The notes below the pieces were generated by a model. It saw nothing but the letters and a program-made list of their open reading frames with translations, did not search any database and was not told the origin of the DNA. Positions 1 through 10,151 of a DNA stretch of 64,000 bases are shown in pieces. Location: NCBI RefSeq assembly GCF_900114465.1, contig NZ_FOTD01000012.1, positions 29,170 to 93,169 on the forward strand. The letters run 5' to 3'. The DNA comes from Trichococcus palustris (lineage in GTDB: Bacteria; Bacillota; Bacilli; Lactobacillales; Aerococcaceae). How positions within the stretch are numbered: position 1 is the stretch's first letter; every line of letters begins with the position of its first letter. The translations under genes were made by a program, and so were the position numbers.

Positions 1-525
1 TTGGACTTCAGTTCCTATTTCCACCGCGATAACATGCTGTTCAACATGGGGAGCCAAGGGGATACAGTGTCGTCGGGTTCCCTAAGCCTGCAGTTGAATG
101 CTACAGGCACGTACAAAATAGACGACATTAAAATCTATGCGTATCCGTTTGATGGACAGTACGCCGCCCGCGTATCAGAAAAACAGGCGAATGCCTTGGC
201 TATCAAGACTTTTGCGGATACCAAAGTAAGCGGAACGATCACGCAGGCTAAACCGAGCGTGCTCACGACCTCCATCCCTTATACTCCCGGATGGAAAGCG
301 GAAGTCAATGGCAAAGCGGTCGGAACGGTGAAGGTGAACTACGGATTTATCGGCATTCCGCTGTCTGCGGGGGAATCGGAAGTTACGCTGACTTACCAAA
401 CGCCGTTCCTGAAAATAGGGGCCGTACTCTCCATTTCCGGCCTTCTCCTGCTGTTTTGCAATCAACGCTTTTGGAACAAGAAAAGACAATCATCTTTACC
501 CCAGCAAGAGAAGGAACACGTTTAA
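1..525 (+). CDS. YfhO-family membrane protein, C-terminal part
   Basis: Only the last 174 codons are inside the window; the frame is open at base 1, so the gene starts upstream. The visible part looks like the extracellular C-terminal beta-rich domain of YfhO-type proteins (phrases such as IPYTPGW and the final ESEVTLTYQTP before the last membrane span). A single hydrophobic helix (about residues 137-152 of this fragment) and a basic, glutamine-rich cytoplasmic tail follow. YfhO proteins are large polytopic membrane proteins linked in Bacillota to glycosylation of wall polymers such as lipoteichoic acid. That role is family knowledge and cannot be shown from this fragment. The stop codon lies in a direct repeat that flanks a structured element, and a terminator follows at 675. 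Confidence 0.75.
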   Translation: MDFSSYFHRDNMLFNMGSQGDTVSSGSLSLQLNATGTYKIDDIKIYAYPFDGQYAARVSEKQANALAIKTFADTKVSGTITQAKPSVLTTSIPYTPGWKAEVNGKAVGTVKVNYGFIGIPLSAGESEVTLTYQTPFLKIGAVLSISGLLLLFCNQRFWNKKRQSSLPQQEKEHV

Positions 526-536
526 ACAGAGTGCGA

Positions 537-638
537 TGAATTGCGTTTAGACACCCGGACGTTGGAAAAAATGGCTTTTCGTTCACCTCTTTTGTGGACG
601 AAAGCCCGTTTCGAAACGGGAGTGGTGTCTGCAATTCA
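537..638 (+). other. Highly structured intergenic element flanked by direct repeats
   Basis: A long closing stem pairs 537-544 with 631-638 and 549-555 with 624-630. Inside it lie a second hairpin (573-586 with 594-606) and a perfect palindrome (605-620), giving a three-way-junction shape. The element sits between two copies of a sequence containing GAACACGTTTA and CGATGAATTG (about 512-542 and 639-659). It may be a small mobile or RNA element. No function is recognised. Confidence 0.45.
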
Positions 639-674
639 GAACACGTTTACGATGAATTGTTAGGAAATGCGAAC

Positions 675-706
675 GAGGCTAGGACTTTTGTCCAGCCTCT
701 TTTTTT
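675..706 (+). terminator. Rho-independent terminator after the YfhO-like gene
   Basis: The stem GAGGCTAGGAC/GTCCAGCCTC has one bulged A and is followed by seven T residues. Confidence 0.8.
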
Positions 707-805
707 GTTGGGAAAAGCGGTCCATGGATTTTTCCATTTTATAAAATTTGGAGTATGATGAAGGCAGAGATAATTGGTTGCTGCGCGCAATAGGAGGGAT
801 GAACG

Positions 806-1729
806 ATGACAGAACATACCCATGCACCTAGCCATCCGGAGGGTCTGAATAGCGTAAAAGGAAAAAATTTGATCATCACCATGGTCCTGAAGATTGTGCT
901 GACCATTGCCGAAGTGTTGGGCGGCTGGTTTTCCGGCAGCTTATCGCTGCTTTCCGATGCACTCCACAATCTTAATGATGTATTGTCCATCGTCATCAGT
1001 TGGTTTGCCGTCAAGATGGCAGAAAAAAAACACGATAAGAAAAACACCTTCGGCTACAGACGAGCCACCATCATAGCCGCAGTCATCAATGCTACCCTAC
1101 TGATCATCATGTCCCTTTTCCTTTTCCGGGAAGCTTATTTTAAATTCATCCAGCCAGAGAAAATAAATGCACTGATAGTCATCGTGATCGCCGCAATCGG
1201 GATTGTCCTCAATGCAGTGGGCGTATACCTGCTCCATAAGAGTTCAGGAGGCGACTTGAACATGCGGGCGGTATACCTGCATTTCCTGAGCGATGCCCTC
1301 TCCTCGGTCGGGGTAATGGTCGGCGGAGTAGTCATCTATTACTTCAAGGCCTATTGGATTGATCCTGCATTGACGGTGATGATTGGACTGTACATCCTCA
1401 AGGAAAGCTATGAAATATTGAAAGAGTCGGTAAACATCCTGATGCAGGGAACACCGGAAAATGTGGACATCGATGAAATAGCGGAGGAACTCGAAAAGAT
1501 GGAGGCGATAAAGAACATCCATCACGTCCACATCTGGGCCTTGGACGAGCACACGCTCTTCTTCGAAGCCCACGTAAATCTGCAAAATGATATTTTGGTC
1601 AGTGAACTATCCGACGTCTATGAAGAGCTGGAACAGGTATTGAAAGGGCGTTTCGGTGTGACCCACTTGACGATCCAGTTCGAATATAACTGCTGCGGGG
1701 ATGCGGGCAGGGTAATCGATAAAGAATAG
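806..1729 (+). CDS. Cation diffusion facilitator family metal exporter
   Basis: This 307-residue protein has the CDF layout: six membrane helices followed by a cytoplasmic ferredoxin-like domain (from about residue 215). The two metal-site signatures are visible in helix II (SDALHN, about residue 49) and helix V (HFLSDALSS, about residue 160), which together form the intramembrane H/D site. The C-terminal domain contains the characteristic NIHHVHIWALDEH. These proteins export divalent metals, usually zinc or cobalt, in exchange for protons; the exact metal cannot be read from sequence. An N-terminal His-containing stretch (TEHTHAPSHPEG) is typical. A strong AGGAGGGATG ribosome site precedes the ATG. 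The gene is flanked by terminators at 675 and 1739 and appears monocistronic. Confidence 0.9.
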   Translation: MTEHTHAPSHPEGLNSVKGKNLIITMVLKIVLTIAEVLGGWFSGSLSLLSDALHNLNDVLSIVISWFAVKMAEKKHDKKNTFGYRRATIIAAVINATLLIIMSLFLFREAYFKFIQPEKINALIVIVIAAIGIVLNAVGVYLLHKSSGGDLNMRAVYLHFLSDALSSVGVMVGGVVIYYFKAYWIDPALTVMIGLYILKESYEILKESVNILMQGTPENVDIDEIAEELEKMEAIKNIHHVHIWALDEHTLFFEAHVNLQNDILVSELSDVYEELEQVLKGRFGVTHLTIQFEYNCCGDAGRVIDKE

Positions 1730-1738
1730 GAGGAGCAT

Positions 1739-1790
1739 AACCAAGAGATAAGAAATCCGGTAACGTTGATTTCCTGCCTCTTGGTTTTTA
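1739..1790 (+). terminator. Terminator after the CDF transporter
   Basis: AACCAAGAG pairs with CTCTTGGTT around an inner GAAATC/GATTTC stem, followed by a T-rich run. The rest of the gap up to 2036 contains no convincing gene. A TATGAT box at 1905 could belong to a recQ promoter, but it lacks a good -35. Confidence 0.75.
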
Positions 1791-2036
1791 TCGTATTTTT
1801 TTATTATGAAGAGAGAGCATAGGGAAGAACAGGCATCCATCAGCGCGTAGATTAAAAAATAGCCGAAATCAGTTGCCGCCATGCAATGGCAGGGCCATCT
1901 GTGATATGATGGGAGGCGACAATCTTTCATCGGAACAAACGAAAACAGTGTGAGATGAGGGGGCCTTTTTCGCGGATACTGCTTATACAACAGGTGCGTG
2001 AAGAGAGACAGATGAAAAAAATAGGGATGTGTACAA

Positions 2037-4226
2037 GTGGAAGTTCGGGAACAATTACATAAGACATTGAAAAAATATTTCGGCTATGACAGCTTCCGGG
2101 AAGGACAGGAAGCATTGATCACCCAAATACTGAACGGCAAGGATGTACTGGGGATCATGCCGACAAGCGGCGGGAAATCGCTCTGTTATCAGCTTCCGGC
2201 GTTGCTGCTGGATGGGATGACGATTGTCGTTTCTCCGCTCCTTTCTTTGATGAAGGATCAGGTGGACAGCTTGCGGGATATGGGGATCGCCGCGGCCTAT
2301 TTGAACAGTTCCCTGGATCGGCAAGAACTTTTGCAGCTGATGGACGATATCCGCTACGGCAATATCAAAATGCTGTACATCGCGCCGGAGCGCATTGAGA
2401 ACGAATATTTCCTGTCGGCGGTCAGGCAAGTAAACGTGCCCTTGCTGGTGGTCGATGAAGCCCACTGCATTTCGCAATGGGGGAGCGATTTCCGGCCATC
2501 CTATCAAGGCGTGGCGCGGCTTTATGACCTGTTGGGGAAACGGCCGGTTGTGGCGGCCTTCACTGCGACGGCGACAAAAGAGGTGCAGGAGGACATTCTG
2601 TTCCAACTGAGACTGCAACAGCCTTTCCAAATCGTGACGGGCTTCGACCGCAGTAATCTGGAATTCATCGTGGAAAAACCGGCGGATAAAATGCGCTTTT
2701 TGCTGAGCGACTTGAATCCGAACGACTCAAGCATCATCTACTGCTCCACGCGCAAAAACGTCGAGTCCGTCCATAAGAAATTGGCGCAGAAAGGCTTCGC
2801 CGCAACGCTCTATCACGCCGGCTTGCCGGAAGCAGAGCGGCAAGCGAATCAAGAAGCCTTCCTGCATGACCGCAAGCCGGTCATGGTCGCCACGAATGCT
2901 TTCGGGATGGGGATCGACAAAAGCAATGTCCGGACCGTATACCATTACAATATGCCCAAAAATATCGAAAGCTATTACCAGGAAGCAGGGCGGGCGGGGC
3001 GTGACGGCGAAGAATCGCGCGTCATCCTGCTGTTCTCGGTGCAGGATATCATCATCAATAAATTATTGAACAGTAAGACAAACGACGGAGAAGCGACGAA
3101 CAAGTTGAACAAAATGATCAACTATTGCTATACGAACCAATGCCTGCGGGCCTACATCCAGGAGTATTTCGGCGAGGTCATCGCCACTCAGGACTGCCAG
3201 CATTGTTCGAACTGTCTGAACAAAGCGGAACAGAAGGACATCACGGAAGAGGCCCAAAAAATCCTTTCCTGCGTCGTACGGATGCGCGGGCGCTACGGCA
3301 TCCAAAAAATCATCTCGGTTCTGCAGGGAAGCAAGCAGAAAGGCATCACGGACTACGGCTTGGACAAGCTGAAGACGTATGGGCAGATGAGCAAATACAG
3401 CGACCAGGCCTTGCGGGAGATGATCGGCGTCCTGATTGCGGATGAGTATCTGCAGGTCGTCGGCGATCAGTATCCGCTCGTCCAGGTCACGCAGAAGGCG
3501 CTGAGCGTCCTGAAGGAAGGCGGGAAGGTGGCCATGTCCTATGCTTTGGAGGAAACGGGCGACAGGGCGGCGAAGCAGACCGGCAAAGGGCTCTACGATA
3601 CCGGCTTGTTCGACCGCTTGCGCCAATTGCGCATGGAATTGGCAAGCGAACACGGGATTCCCTCCTACATCGTCTTTTCGGATGTGGCGTTGCATGATAT
3701 GGGCAGGCTTTTCCCGACGACCGCGGAGGAATTTCTGCAAGTTTCCGGTGTCGGCGAGACGAAGCTGGAGCGTTACGGGAAGCCCTTTATGGAACTCGTC
3801 GCGGACTATCTGCAGGAATTTCCCGAGGCAAAAAAAGAGTTGCAACAGAAAAAACGGGAGCGGGAAGAGCAACTGAAGGATTCAGAGGGTACGGACAGTG
3901 CACCTGCAAGGGCGAAAAGGCAGAGTACAGGCGCCACCTACGACGAAACCTACCGCCTTTACCAGGAAGGCCGTTCGCTCGATGAAATCGTCGCTCTTCG
4001 CGGCATGTCCAAGATGACCATCGAAAATCATTTTGTCTACATGGCAAGAAACAAAAGCCATGACATTCGGCTATCCGATTTTGTGACGCAGGAACAGGTG
4101 GACACTATCTTAAGCGTGGCCGAGGAACAAGAGGGTAATTATTTGAAGCCGATCAAAGAGGCTTTGGGGGAAACGTACACCTATTTCCAAATTTCGTTGG
4201 CGTTGGCTTCCCAAAACAGATCCTGA
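2037..4226 (+). CDS. recQ: ATP-dependent DNA helicase RecQ
   Basis: This is a 729-residue superfamily 2, 3'-to-5' DNA helicase that acts in recombination and stalled-fork repair. Helicase motifs are intact: Walker A TSGGKS (about residues 43-48), DEAH (about 140-143) followed by the RecQ-specific CISQWGSDFRPSY, and motif VI QEAGRAGRDG. A zinc-binding cysteine set (CYTNQC ... CQHCSNC, about 363-397) and RQC winged helix follow, then an HRDC domain (about 520-595). A C-terminal helix-turn-helix extension (about 630-670, SLDEIVALRGMSKMTIENH) is of the kind seen in many Bacillota RecQ proteins. The start is GTG, preceded by AGGGATG at a slightly long distance, so the start is moderately certain. 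A strong terminator follows at 4262. Confidence 0.96.
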   Translation: MEVREQLHKTLKKYFGYDSFREGQEALITQILNGKDVLGIMPTSGGKSLCYQLPALLLDGMTIVVSPLLSLMKDQVDSLRDMGIAAAYLNSSLDRQELLQLMDDIRYGNIKMLYIAPERIENEYFLSAVRQVNVPLLVVDEAHCISQWGSDFRPSYQGVARLYDLLGKRPVVAAFTATATKEVQEDILFQLRLQQPFQIVTGFDRSNLEFIVEKPADKMRFLLSDLNPNDSSIIYCSTRKNVESVHKKLAQKGFAATLYHAGLPEAERQANQEAFLHDRKPVMVATNAFGMGIDKSNVRTVYHYNMPKNIESYYQEAGRAGRDGEESRVILLFSVQDIIINKLLNSKTNDGEATNKLNKMINYCYTNQCLRAYIQEYFGEVIATQDCQHCSNCLNKAEQKDITEEAQKILSCVVRMRGRYGIQKIISVLQGSKQKGITDYGLDKLKTYGQMSKYSDQALREMIGVLIADEYLQVVGDQYPLVQVTQKALSVLKEGGKVAMSYALEETGDRAAKQTGKGLYDTGLFDRLRQLRMELASEHGIPSYIVFSDVALHDMGRLFPTTAEEFLQVSGVGETKLERYGKPFMELVADYLQEFPEAKKELQQKKREREEQLKDSEGTDSAPARAKRQSTGATYDETYRLYQEGRSLDEIVALRGMSKMTIENHFVYMARNKSHDIRLSDFVTQEQVDTILSVAEEQEGNYLKPIKEALGETYTYFQISLALASQNRS

Positions 4227-4261
4227 ACGTTCCTGACCAGCGATGGAAGGAAGAAGATAAC

Positions 4262-4312
4262 GCAAAAACCAAAACGATTCCCTGGAAATGGGAATCGTTT
4301 TGGTTTTTTGCG
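4262..4312 (+). terminator. Terminator after recQ
   Basis: The long near-perfect stem AAAACCAAAACGATTCCC pairs with GGGAATCGTTTTGGTTTT and runs into T residues. Confidence 0.9.
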
Positions 4313-4342
4313 TTTCCTGGGTGATACAAGGGATTCGGAAAA

Positions 4343-4372
4343 TTGTTATTGCAAGTGGCTATTTGATATAAT
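4343..4372 (+). promoter_or_regulatory. Probable sigma-A promoter of the L,D-transpeptidase gene
   Basis: TTGTTA (4343-4348) is separated by 18 bp from a consensus TATAAT (4367-4372), about 72 bp before the ATG at 4445. Confidence 0.5.
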
Positions 4373-4444
4373 GAAAGAAAGAGAGCGGTTACTTTTTATT
4401 TGTTGTCGCATCCGATTGGGGTTACACAACGGAGGGTGTTTCTT

Positions 4445-6178
4445 ATGAAAAAGATACGTCAAATCATCATAGCAGGACTGTTTGGCCTCGCTTGTTTAGC
4501 GCCCGAAAGGGCAATTGCTTCTGAAGGGACGGGCACTAATCCAATCGTCAGTGACAGTGCGTTTGGCATAAACGTAACGGAAATATTGCAGGATAGGAGT
4601 CGGGCTGTTCCTTCAGGATCAGAGGCTGCAGTCATCGAAGCGGGAAGACAGGTAAGGCATACGATCAAAACGTTCGAAAAGCTGATCTCAAGGACGGAGC
4701 CGGTAAGCTGGGACGATGCATCTGCCGCAGCGCCCGTTGTTTCCTATCAAACATACATGCAAAATCGCGGCTGGCAAAATGAGGTGAGCAATGGCGCAAT
4801 CGGTGGGATAATCGGGCAGGAGCTGCAAATGGAAAGCATTCGGATCCAATTGAAGAACTTGCCTTATGCCGGTTCGATTTCCTATCGCACGCTTGCGCAA
4901 GGTGCAGGATGGTCGCCGTTTGTCTCGAATGGAACCCTTAGCGGAACGGAAGGCGTGGGGGGACGGCTGGAAGCCATCGAAATGAAATTGACCGGGGAAA
5001 TGGCTTTACAATATGATGTCTACTATCGCGCCTATGCGCAAAGATTCGGGTGGCTGGACTGGTCCCTGAACGGCGAAACGGCAGGGACGGAAGGATTCGG
5101 CTACCGCTTGGAGGCCGTTGAAGTATTGCTGGTCAAAAAAGGCGCTACCGTTGCCGGGGCGACCGAAAATCGGTTCGTTAAGCGGACCGAACCGCTCCTT
5201 TCCTATGCAAGCTACCTCCATAATGAGGGGTGGCAAAATCCGGTATTCAATGCGGAACTCAGCGGTACGGCCGGGCAAACCAAGCAATTGGAAGGGCTCA
5301 CCGTGCAATTGTCCTCGCAGCCCTACTCCGGTTCCATTACCTACCGCACCGATGTCCAGGATTACGGTTGGCTGGATTGGGTGAAGGATGGCGGACAAGC
5401 CGGCATGCCGGGGACGGGCAAAGGCCTGGAAGCCATCGAGATAGCCTTGACCGATGAAATGGCAACGCAATATGATGTCTATTATCAAGTATACGTGCAG
5501 AACATCGGCTGGCTGGATTGGGCGATGAACGGGGCAGTTGCCGGAACGGAAGATTACGGCTATGCCCTGGATGGCTTGCAAATCCAATTGGTGCCGAAAG
5601 GCGGGGCTGCACCGGGAAGTCTGGCCACACCTTTCATGAAAAAAATCCCGGAAAAGGCAGCGGAACCCGAGGTCGCCGAAACGCCCGAAAGCCCAGAAAC
5701 GGCGGCAGCTCCAGCGCTTCCGGAACTTCCGGCCGTTCCAAGCGGTCCCGATTGGAACGTACGGGATGGCTATTTCAAAACGGACTATGGAACGCAATAT
5801 TATGTGGGGAGCAGCTATATCATCGTCAGCCTGAGCTATCAGACGGTTTGGGCTTACATAGGCAACGATGAAATTGTCGAGGCCCCCGTCATCACGGGAA
5901 GGCCGTCCATGCCTACGCCAAGAGGGCTGTTCTATATCCAACCATCCAAGGAATCCCCGTCCGTTTTGATTGGGGAGGATTATAAATCGCCGGTCCAATA
6001 CTGGATTCCATTTTTAGGGAATTCATACGGACTGCATGATTCCCCTTGGCAAACGAGCGGATACGGAGGCGAACTCTATCAAACCCTCGGCTCGCACGGC
6101 TGCGTCAATACACCCTATTACGCCGTCGAAACGCTGTATAACACATTCCCAATCGGGACACCGGTCGTTGTGTATTAG
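4445..6178 (+). CDS. Secreted L,D-transpeptidase with six ChW repeats
   Basis: The ATG at 4445 is chosen because GGAGGGTG lies just upstream and the protein then begins with a clean signal peptide (MKKIRQ, hydrophobic core, cleavage near ASEG); the frame is open further upstream from 4400. The mature protein has six ChW repeats (about residues 90-390), each with a GW...NG...G pattern and arranged as two similar triplets. A Pro/Glu/Ala-rich linker follows, then a C-terminal YkuD domain (about 440-577). The catalytic signature is present: HDS upstream and SHGCVN at about 549-554, Cys552 being the nucleophile. YkuD enzymes make 3-3 peptidoglycan cross-links or anchor wall proteins. ChW repeats are cell-surface modules best known in clostridia. 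The gene stands alone between its own promoter and dbpA. Confidence 0.93.
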   Translation: MKKIRQIIIAGLFGLACLAPERAIASEGTGTNPIVSDSAFGINVTEILQDRSRAVPSGSEAAVIEAGRQVRHTIKTFEKLISRTEPVSWDDASAAAPVVSYQTYMQNRGWQNEVSNGAIGGIIGQELQMESIRIQLKNLPYAGSISYRTLAQGAGWSPFVSNGTLSGTEGVGGRLEAIEMKLTGEMALQYDVYYRAYAQRFGWLDWSLNGETAGTEGFGYRLEAVEVLLVKKGATVAGATENRFVKRTEPLLSYASYLHNEGWQNPVFNAELSGTAGQTKQLEGLTVQLSSQPYSGSITYRTDVQDYGWLDWVKDGGQAGMPGTGKGLEAIEIALTDEMATQYDVYYQVYVQNIGWLDWAMNGAVAGTEDYGYALDGLQIQLVPKGGAAPGSLATPFMKKIPEKAAEPEVAETPESPETAAAPALPELPAVPSGPDWNVRDGYFKTDYGTQYYVGSSYIIVSLSYQTVWAYIGNDEIVEAPVITGRPSMPTPRGLFYIQPSKESPSVLIGEDYKSPVQYWIPFLGNSYGLHDSPWQTSGYGGELYQTLGSHGCVNTPYYAVETLYNTFPIGTPVVVY

Positions 6179-6312
6179 CGGATGAAGTCGCAATCAAAAG
6201 ATGGGAACGGCGGCCGGAAATTGTGAGAATTTGCTGAAGAAACGCCGGAAAAATACATACGGCCGGAAATCCTGTTATACTGTAGAAAATAAGTGGATCG
6301 AAAGAGGTATAT

Positions 6313-7764
<1,452 letters not shown>

Positions 7765-7817
7765 TCAAGAAAGTAAGAAAAGCGGTCCAAGCCCGCCCTG
7801 CCTCGAATTAGGAAACA

Positions 7818-8036
7818 CTGTGACCTATTCGGTCAAGTGTATCATGCCTCTAAGCGATTAAAATCGCAAGAGTCATGACAATTTAGGAAATCTGGCCCTG
7901 CAACTTTCTCTTCGGTCACCTTATACTGGTACTCTAAGGAATGAATTCCTAAGAGTACCATGCAAATGAGCATACTGCGCAATGGGTCAGATTTGTCTGA
8001 TTTCCGAGAGGCAGGCTTGGACCGCTGGACATCATA
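7818..8036 (+). repeat. Structured intergenic repeat, family A (copy 1)
   Basis: The left part carries TGTGACC-tat-TCGGTCA and the right end carries TTCCGAGAGGCAGGCTTGG followed by AC-GCTGGACATCAT. The same two ends, inverted, bound 63778-63965. Between the ends lies a nearly perfect 32-bp palindrome (7928-7959, one mismatch pair). The interior differs between copies, but hairpins are kept. The gap between dbpA and the GNAT gene holds only this element and the terminator at 8121; a 71-codon frame across it (7960-8175) has no RBS and is not called. Confidence 0.55.
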
Positions 8037-8120
8037 TGATGGCGTTAAACAATTAAAGAACCTGTTAAAAACCTTCGGTGATGCGCTTTTACACTCAAAA
8101 AAAATTATACTTTCCTTAGC

Positions 8121-8174
8121 TATAGAAGAGGGCTGCAAATCATGGAAACTGATTTGCGGCCCTCTTCTATTTTG
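8121..8174. terminator. Strong bidirectional terminator
   Basis: TAGAAGAGGGCTGCAAATCA pairs with TGATTTGCGGCCCTCTTCTA, with one bulge and TTTT on the + side and A-rich sequence on the other. It would end the reverse-strand GNAT gene and anything reading in from dbpA. Confidence 0.85.
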
Positions 8175-8193
8175 AATGCAATTGTTTCCTTGC

Positions 8194-8469
8194 CTATTTC
8201 TTTACGTCCGAATACCGTTCTGGATTTTTTTTGAATACGGATTTGGCATAAGGGCACAGCGGATCAATTTTTCTGTTTTCTTCCCTGGCCATTTCCACCA
8301 CTGCATCAACGAGCTGCCCTGCAATCCCTTGGCCGCGGTAATCATCATCGACAAAGGTGCTGGTGATGCAGATGTATCCCTCATCATCTAAGGTATAGTC
8401 GATTTCCGCTATCAATACGCCATTTTCATCTTTCTTGTAGAAACGTGATCTTTCCTTTTCAAAATCCAT
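8194..8469 (-). CDS. Small GNAT-fold N-acetyltransferase (YjdJ/NATD1-like)
   Basis: This is a 91-residue single-domain acetyltransferase. The acetyl-CoA binding stretch is visible as STFVDDDYRGQGIAGQLVDA, equivalent to motif A (R/Q-x-x-G-x-G/A). The C-terminal CPYAKSVFKKNPEY-like ending (CPYAKSVFKKNPERYSDV) is diagnostic of the short YjdJ/NATD1 family. Substrate is unknown for the family. The start follows an AGAAAGGAACC Shine-Dalgarno on the reverse strand. It is monocistronic and converges on the terminator at 8121. Confidence 0.88.
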   Translation of the reverse strand: MDFEKERSRFYKKDENGVLIAEIDYTLDDEGYICITSTFVDDDYRGQGIAGQLVDAVVEMAREENRKIDPLCPYAKSVFKKNPERYSDVKK

Positions 8470-8699
8470 AACTAGGTTCCTTTCTAATGCTTACTGTATT
8501 TCAGAGTGCCACTGGGGAACGGAATGAGAACCCTTACTTTATTCTTTCATTATAAGGATATGCGTTTATTTAATCAAAAAATTTGAAGCGGGACAAATAC
8601 TGTGCCAATCTTTAGGCCAGAAAACGGACCAATGTTATAATGCAGACAGTGATTTTGGGTACGTTATGCTAAATGACCACAGATGAGGAGACCGGTTAT

Positions 8700-10067
8700 A
8701 TGATTTTAGAGGAAAGAATAAAACGTTTGAATGACAAGGGGGTTGTGCAGGCACCCTACGTTGTCTATTGGATGCAGAGCTCCCAAAGAGCGGAGGACAA
8801 CCATGCTCTTGAGTATGCGATCAGCCAAGCCAACGCGCTGGAAAAGCCGCTGCTCGTCTATTTCGGCATTACGGACAGCTTTCCCGAAGCCAACGAACGG
8901 CACTATTATTTTATGCTGGAGGGCTTGAAGGAAGTCAATGCGGCATTGGCGAAGAGGGGAATCGGCATGCTGATCAGGCACATTTCCCCGGAAAAAGGCG
9001 CACTGGAAATAGCTTCCTTTGCGGCCCTGATGGTTGTCGACAGGGGCTATCTGAGGGTTGAAAGGCAGTGGCGGGAATTCTTAGCGCAAAAGGCCGCATG
9101 CCCGGTCATTCAGGTTGAGACTAACGTTATCGTGCCGGTGGAGGCTGCTTCCCCGAAAGAAGAGTACTCCGCCTACACGCTCAGATTGAAGCTCAACAAA
9201 CAGCTCGAGAGATTCATCCTGCCACTCAGCGAGCGGACAGTGAAACACCCGTCCATCCAGCTGGAACTGCCGTTCGAGGCGTACGCGGTTGAAGACATCG
9301 ACAAAGCCAACGCCGGTCTCGACATCGACAGAACGGTGAAACGGGTGCCGTTCTACCAAGGCGGGACAAGCCAAGCGAAGGCAATGCTGGAGGATTTTAT
9401 CGAAAATAAACTGGCCCGATACAGCGAACTGAAGAACCAACCAGGCGAAGAATACACTTCCGGGTTGAGCCCGTACCTTCATTTTGGGCAAATTTCGCCG
9501 CTGTACATATACGACAGGTTGCTTTCCGAGGAAGGTGAAGGCAAAAAAGTATTTTTGGAGGAATTGATCGTCAGGCGGGAGTTGGCCATGAACTTTGCCT
9601 TCTATAACGAAAAGTATGATTCCTATGAAGCCATGCCGGATTGGGCAAAAAAAACGCTTGATAAGCATTTGACCGACCAGCGGGATTACCTCTATACATG
9701 CGGGGAACTGGAACGTTCCAGGACACATGACGACTATTGGAATGCCGCTCAAACGGAGATGGTGCTGACCGGCAAGATGAACGGATATATGCGGATGTAC
9801 TGGGGGAAGAAAATTTTGGAATGGAGCAATACCCCTGAAGAAGCCTTCAATCGGGCCATCCAGCTGAACAATAAATACAATCTGGACGGCAGGGATCCCA
9901 ACGGCTATGCCGGGGTGGCCTGGTGCTTCGGCAAGAATGACCGACCTTGGGGAGAGCGGGCCATCTTCGGCATGGTGCGCTATATGAACGACAAAGGCCT
10001 GAAACGGAAGTTCGATATGGACAAATATCTGGAAAAAGTCGCAGCGTTGCAACGGCAGTCTGGATGA
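8700..10067 (+). CDS. phr: Class II CPD photolyase (deoxyribodipyrimidine photo-lyase)
   Basis: This FAD enzyme reverses cyclobutane pyrimidine dimers using blue light. The class II signature is clear: YVVYWMQSSQRAEDNHAL near the N-terminus, GLSPYLHFGQISP in the middle, and the C-terminal FAD-binding block LDGRDPNGYAGVAWCFGKND with WGERAIFGMVRYM. The start at 8700 (455 residues) is preferred because GAGGAG lies 9 bp upstream; an in-frame ATG at 8673 has no good ribosome site. A TGTTATAAT extended -10 box at 8633-8641 probably starts the transcript. Class II enzymes are much less usual in Lactobacillales than class I, so horizontal acquisition is possible. Confidence 0.92.
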   Translation: MILEERIKRLNDKGVVQAPYVVYWMQSSQRAEDNHALEYAISQANALEKPLLVYFGITDSFPEANERHYYFMLEGLKEVNAALAKRGIGMLIRHISPEKGALEIASFAALMVVDRGYLRVERQWREFLAQKAACPVIQVETNVIVPVEAASPKEEYSAYTLRLKLNKQLERFILPLSERTVKHPSIQLELPFEAYAVEDIDKANAGLDIDRTVKRVPFYQGGTSQAKAMLEDFIENKLARYSELKNQPGEEYTSGLSPYLHFGQISPLYIYDRLLSEEGEGKKVFLEELIVRRELAMNFAFYNEKYDSYEAMPDWAKKTLDKHLTDQRDYLYTCGELERSRTHDDYWNAAQTEMVLTGKMNGYMRMYWGKKILEWSNTPEEAFNRAIQLNNKYNLDGRDPNGYAGVAWCFGKNDRPWGERAIFGMVRYMNDKGLKRKFDMDKYLEKVAALQRQSG

Positions 10068-10151
10068 TTGCTTAGTGCGCAAAAATCCGTTCGCGGGTGG
10101 CAATCTCTTCGCCGACGGTCTATACTGTTAAAATAGAAAGTGGTGAAATAG

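Noticed and set aside
5006..5998. Long reverse-strand open frame (330 codons) opposite the L,D-transpeptidase
   Set aside because: It lies wholly antisense to a gene with clear ChW and YkuD motifs, has no ribosome site, and its Arg/His/Phe-rich composition is that of a shadow frame.
9081..10103. Reverse-strand open frame (340 codons) opposite the photolyase
   Set aside because: Antisense shadow of conserved photolyase motifs, with no recognisable protein family and no start signals.
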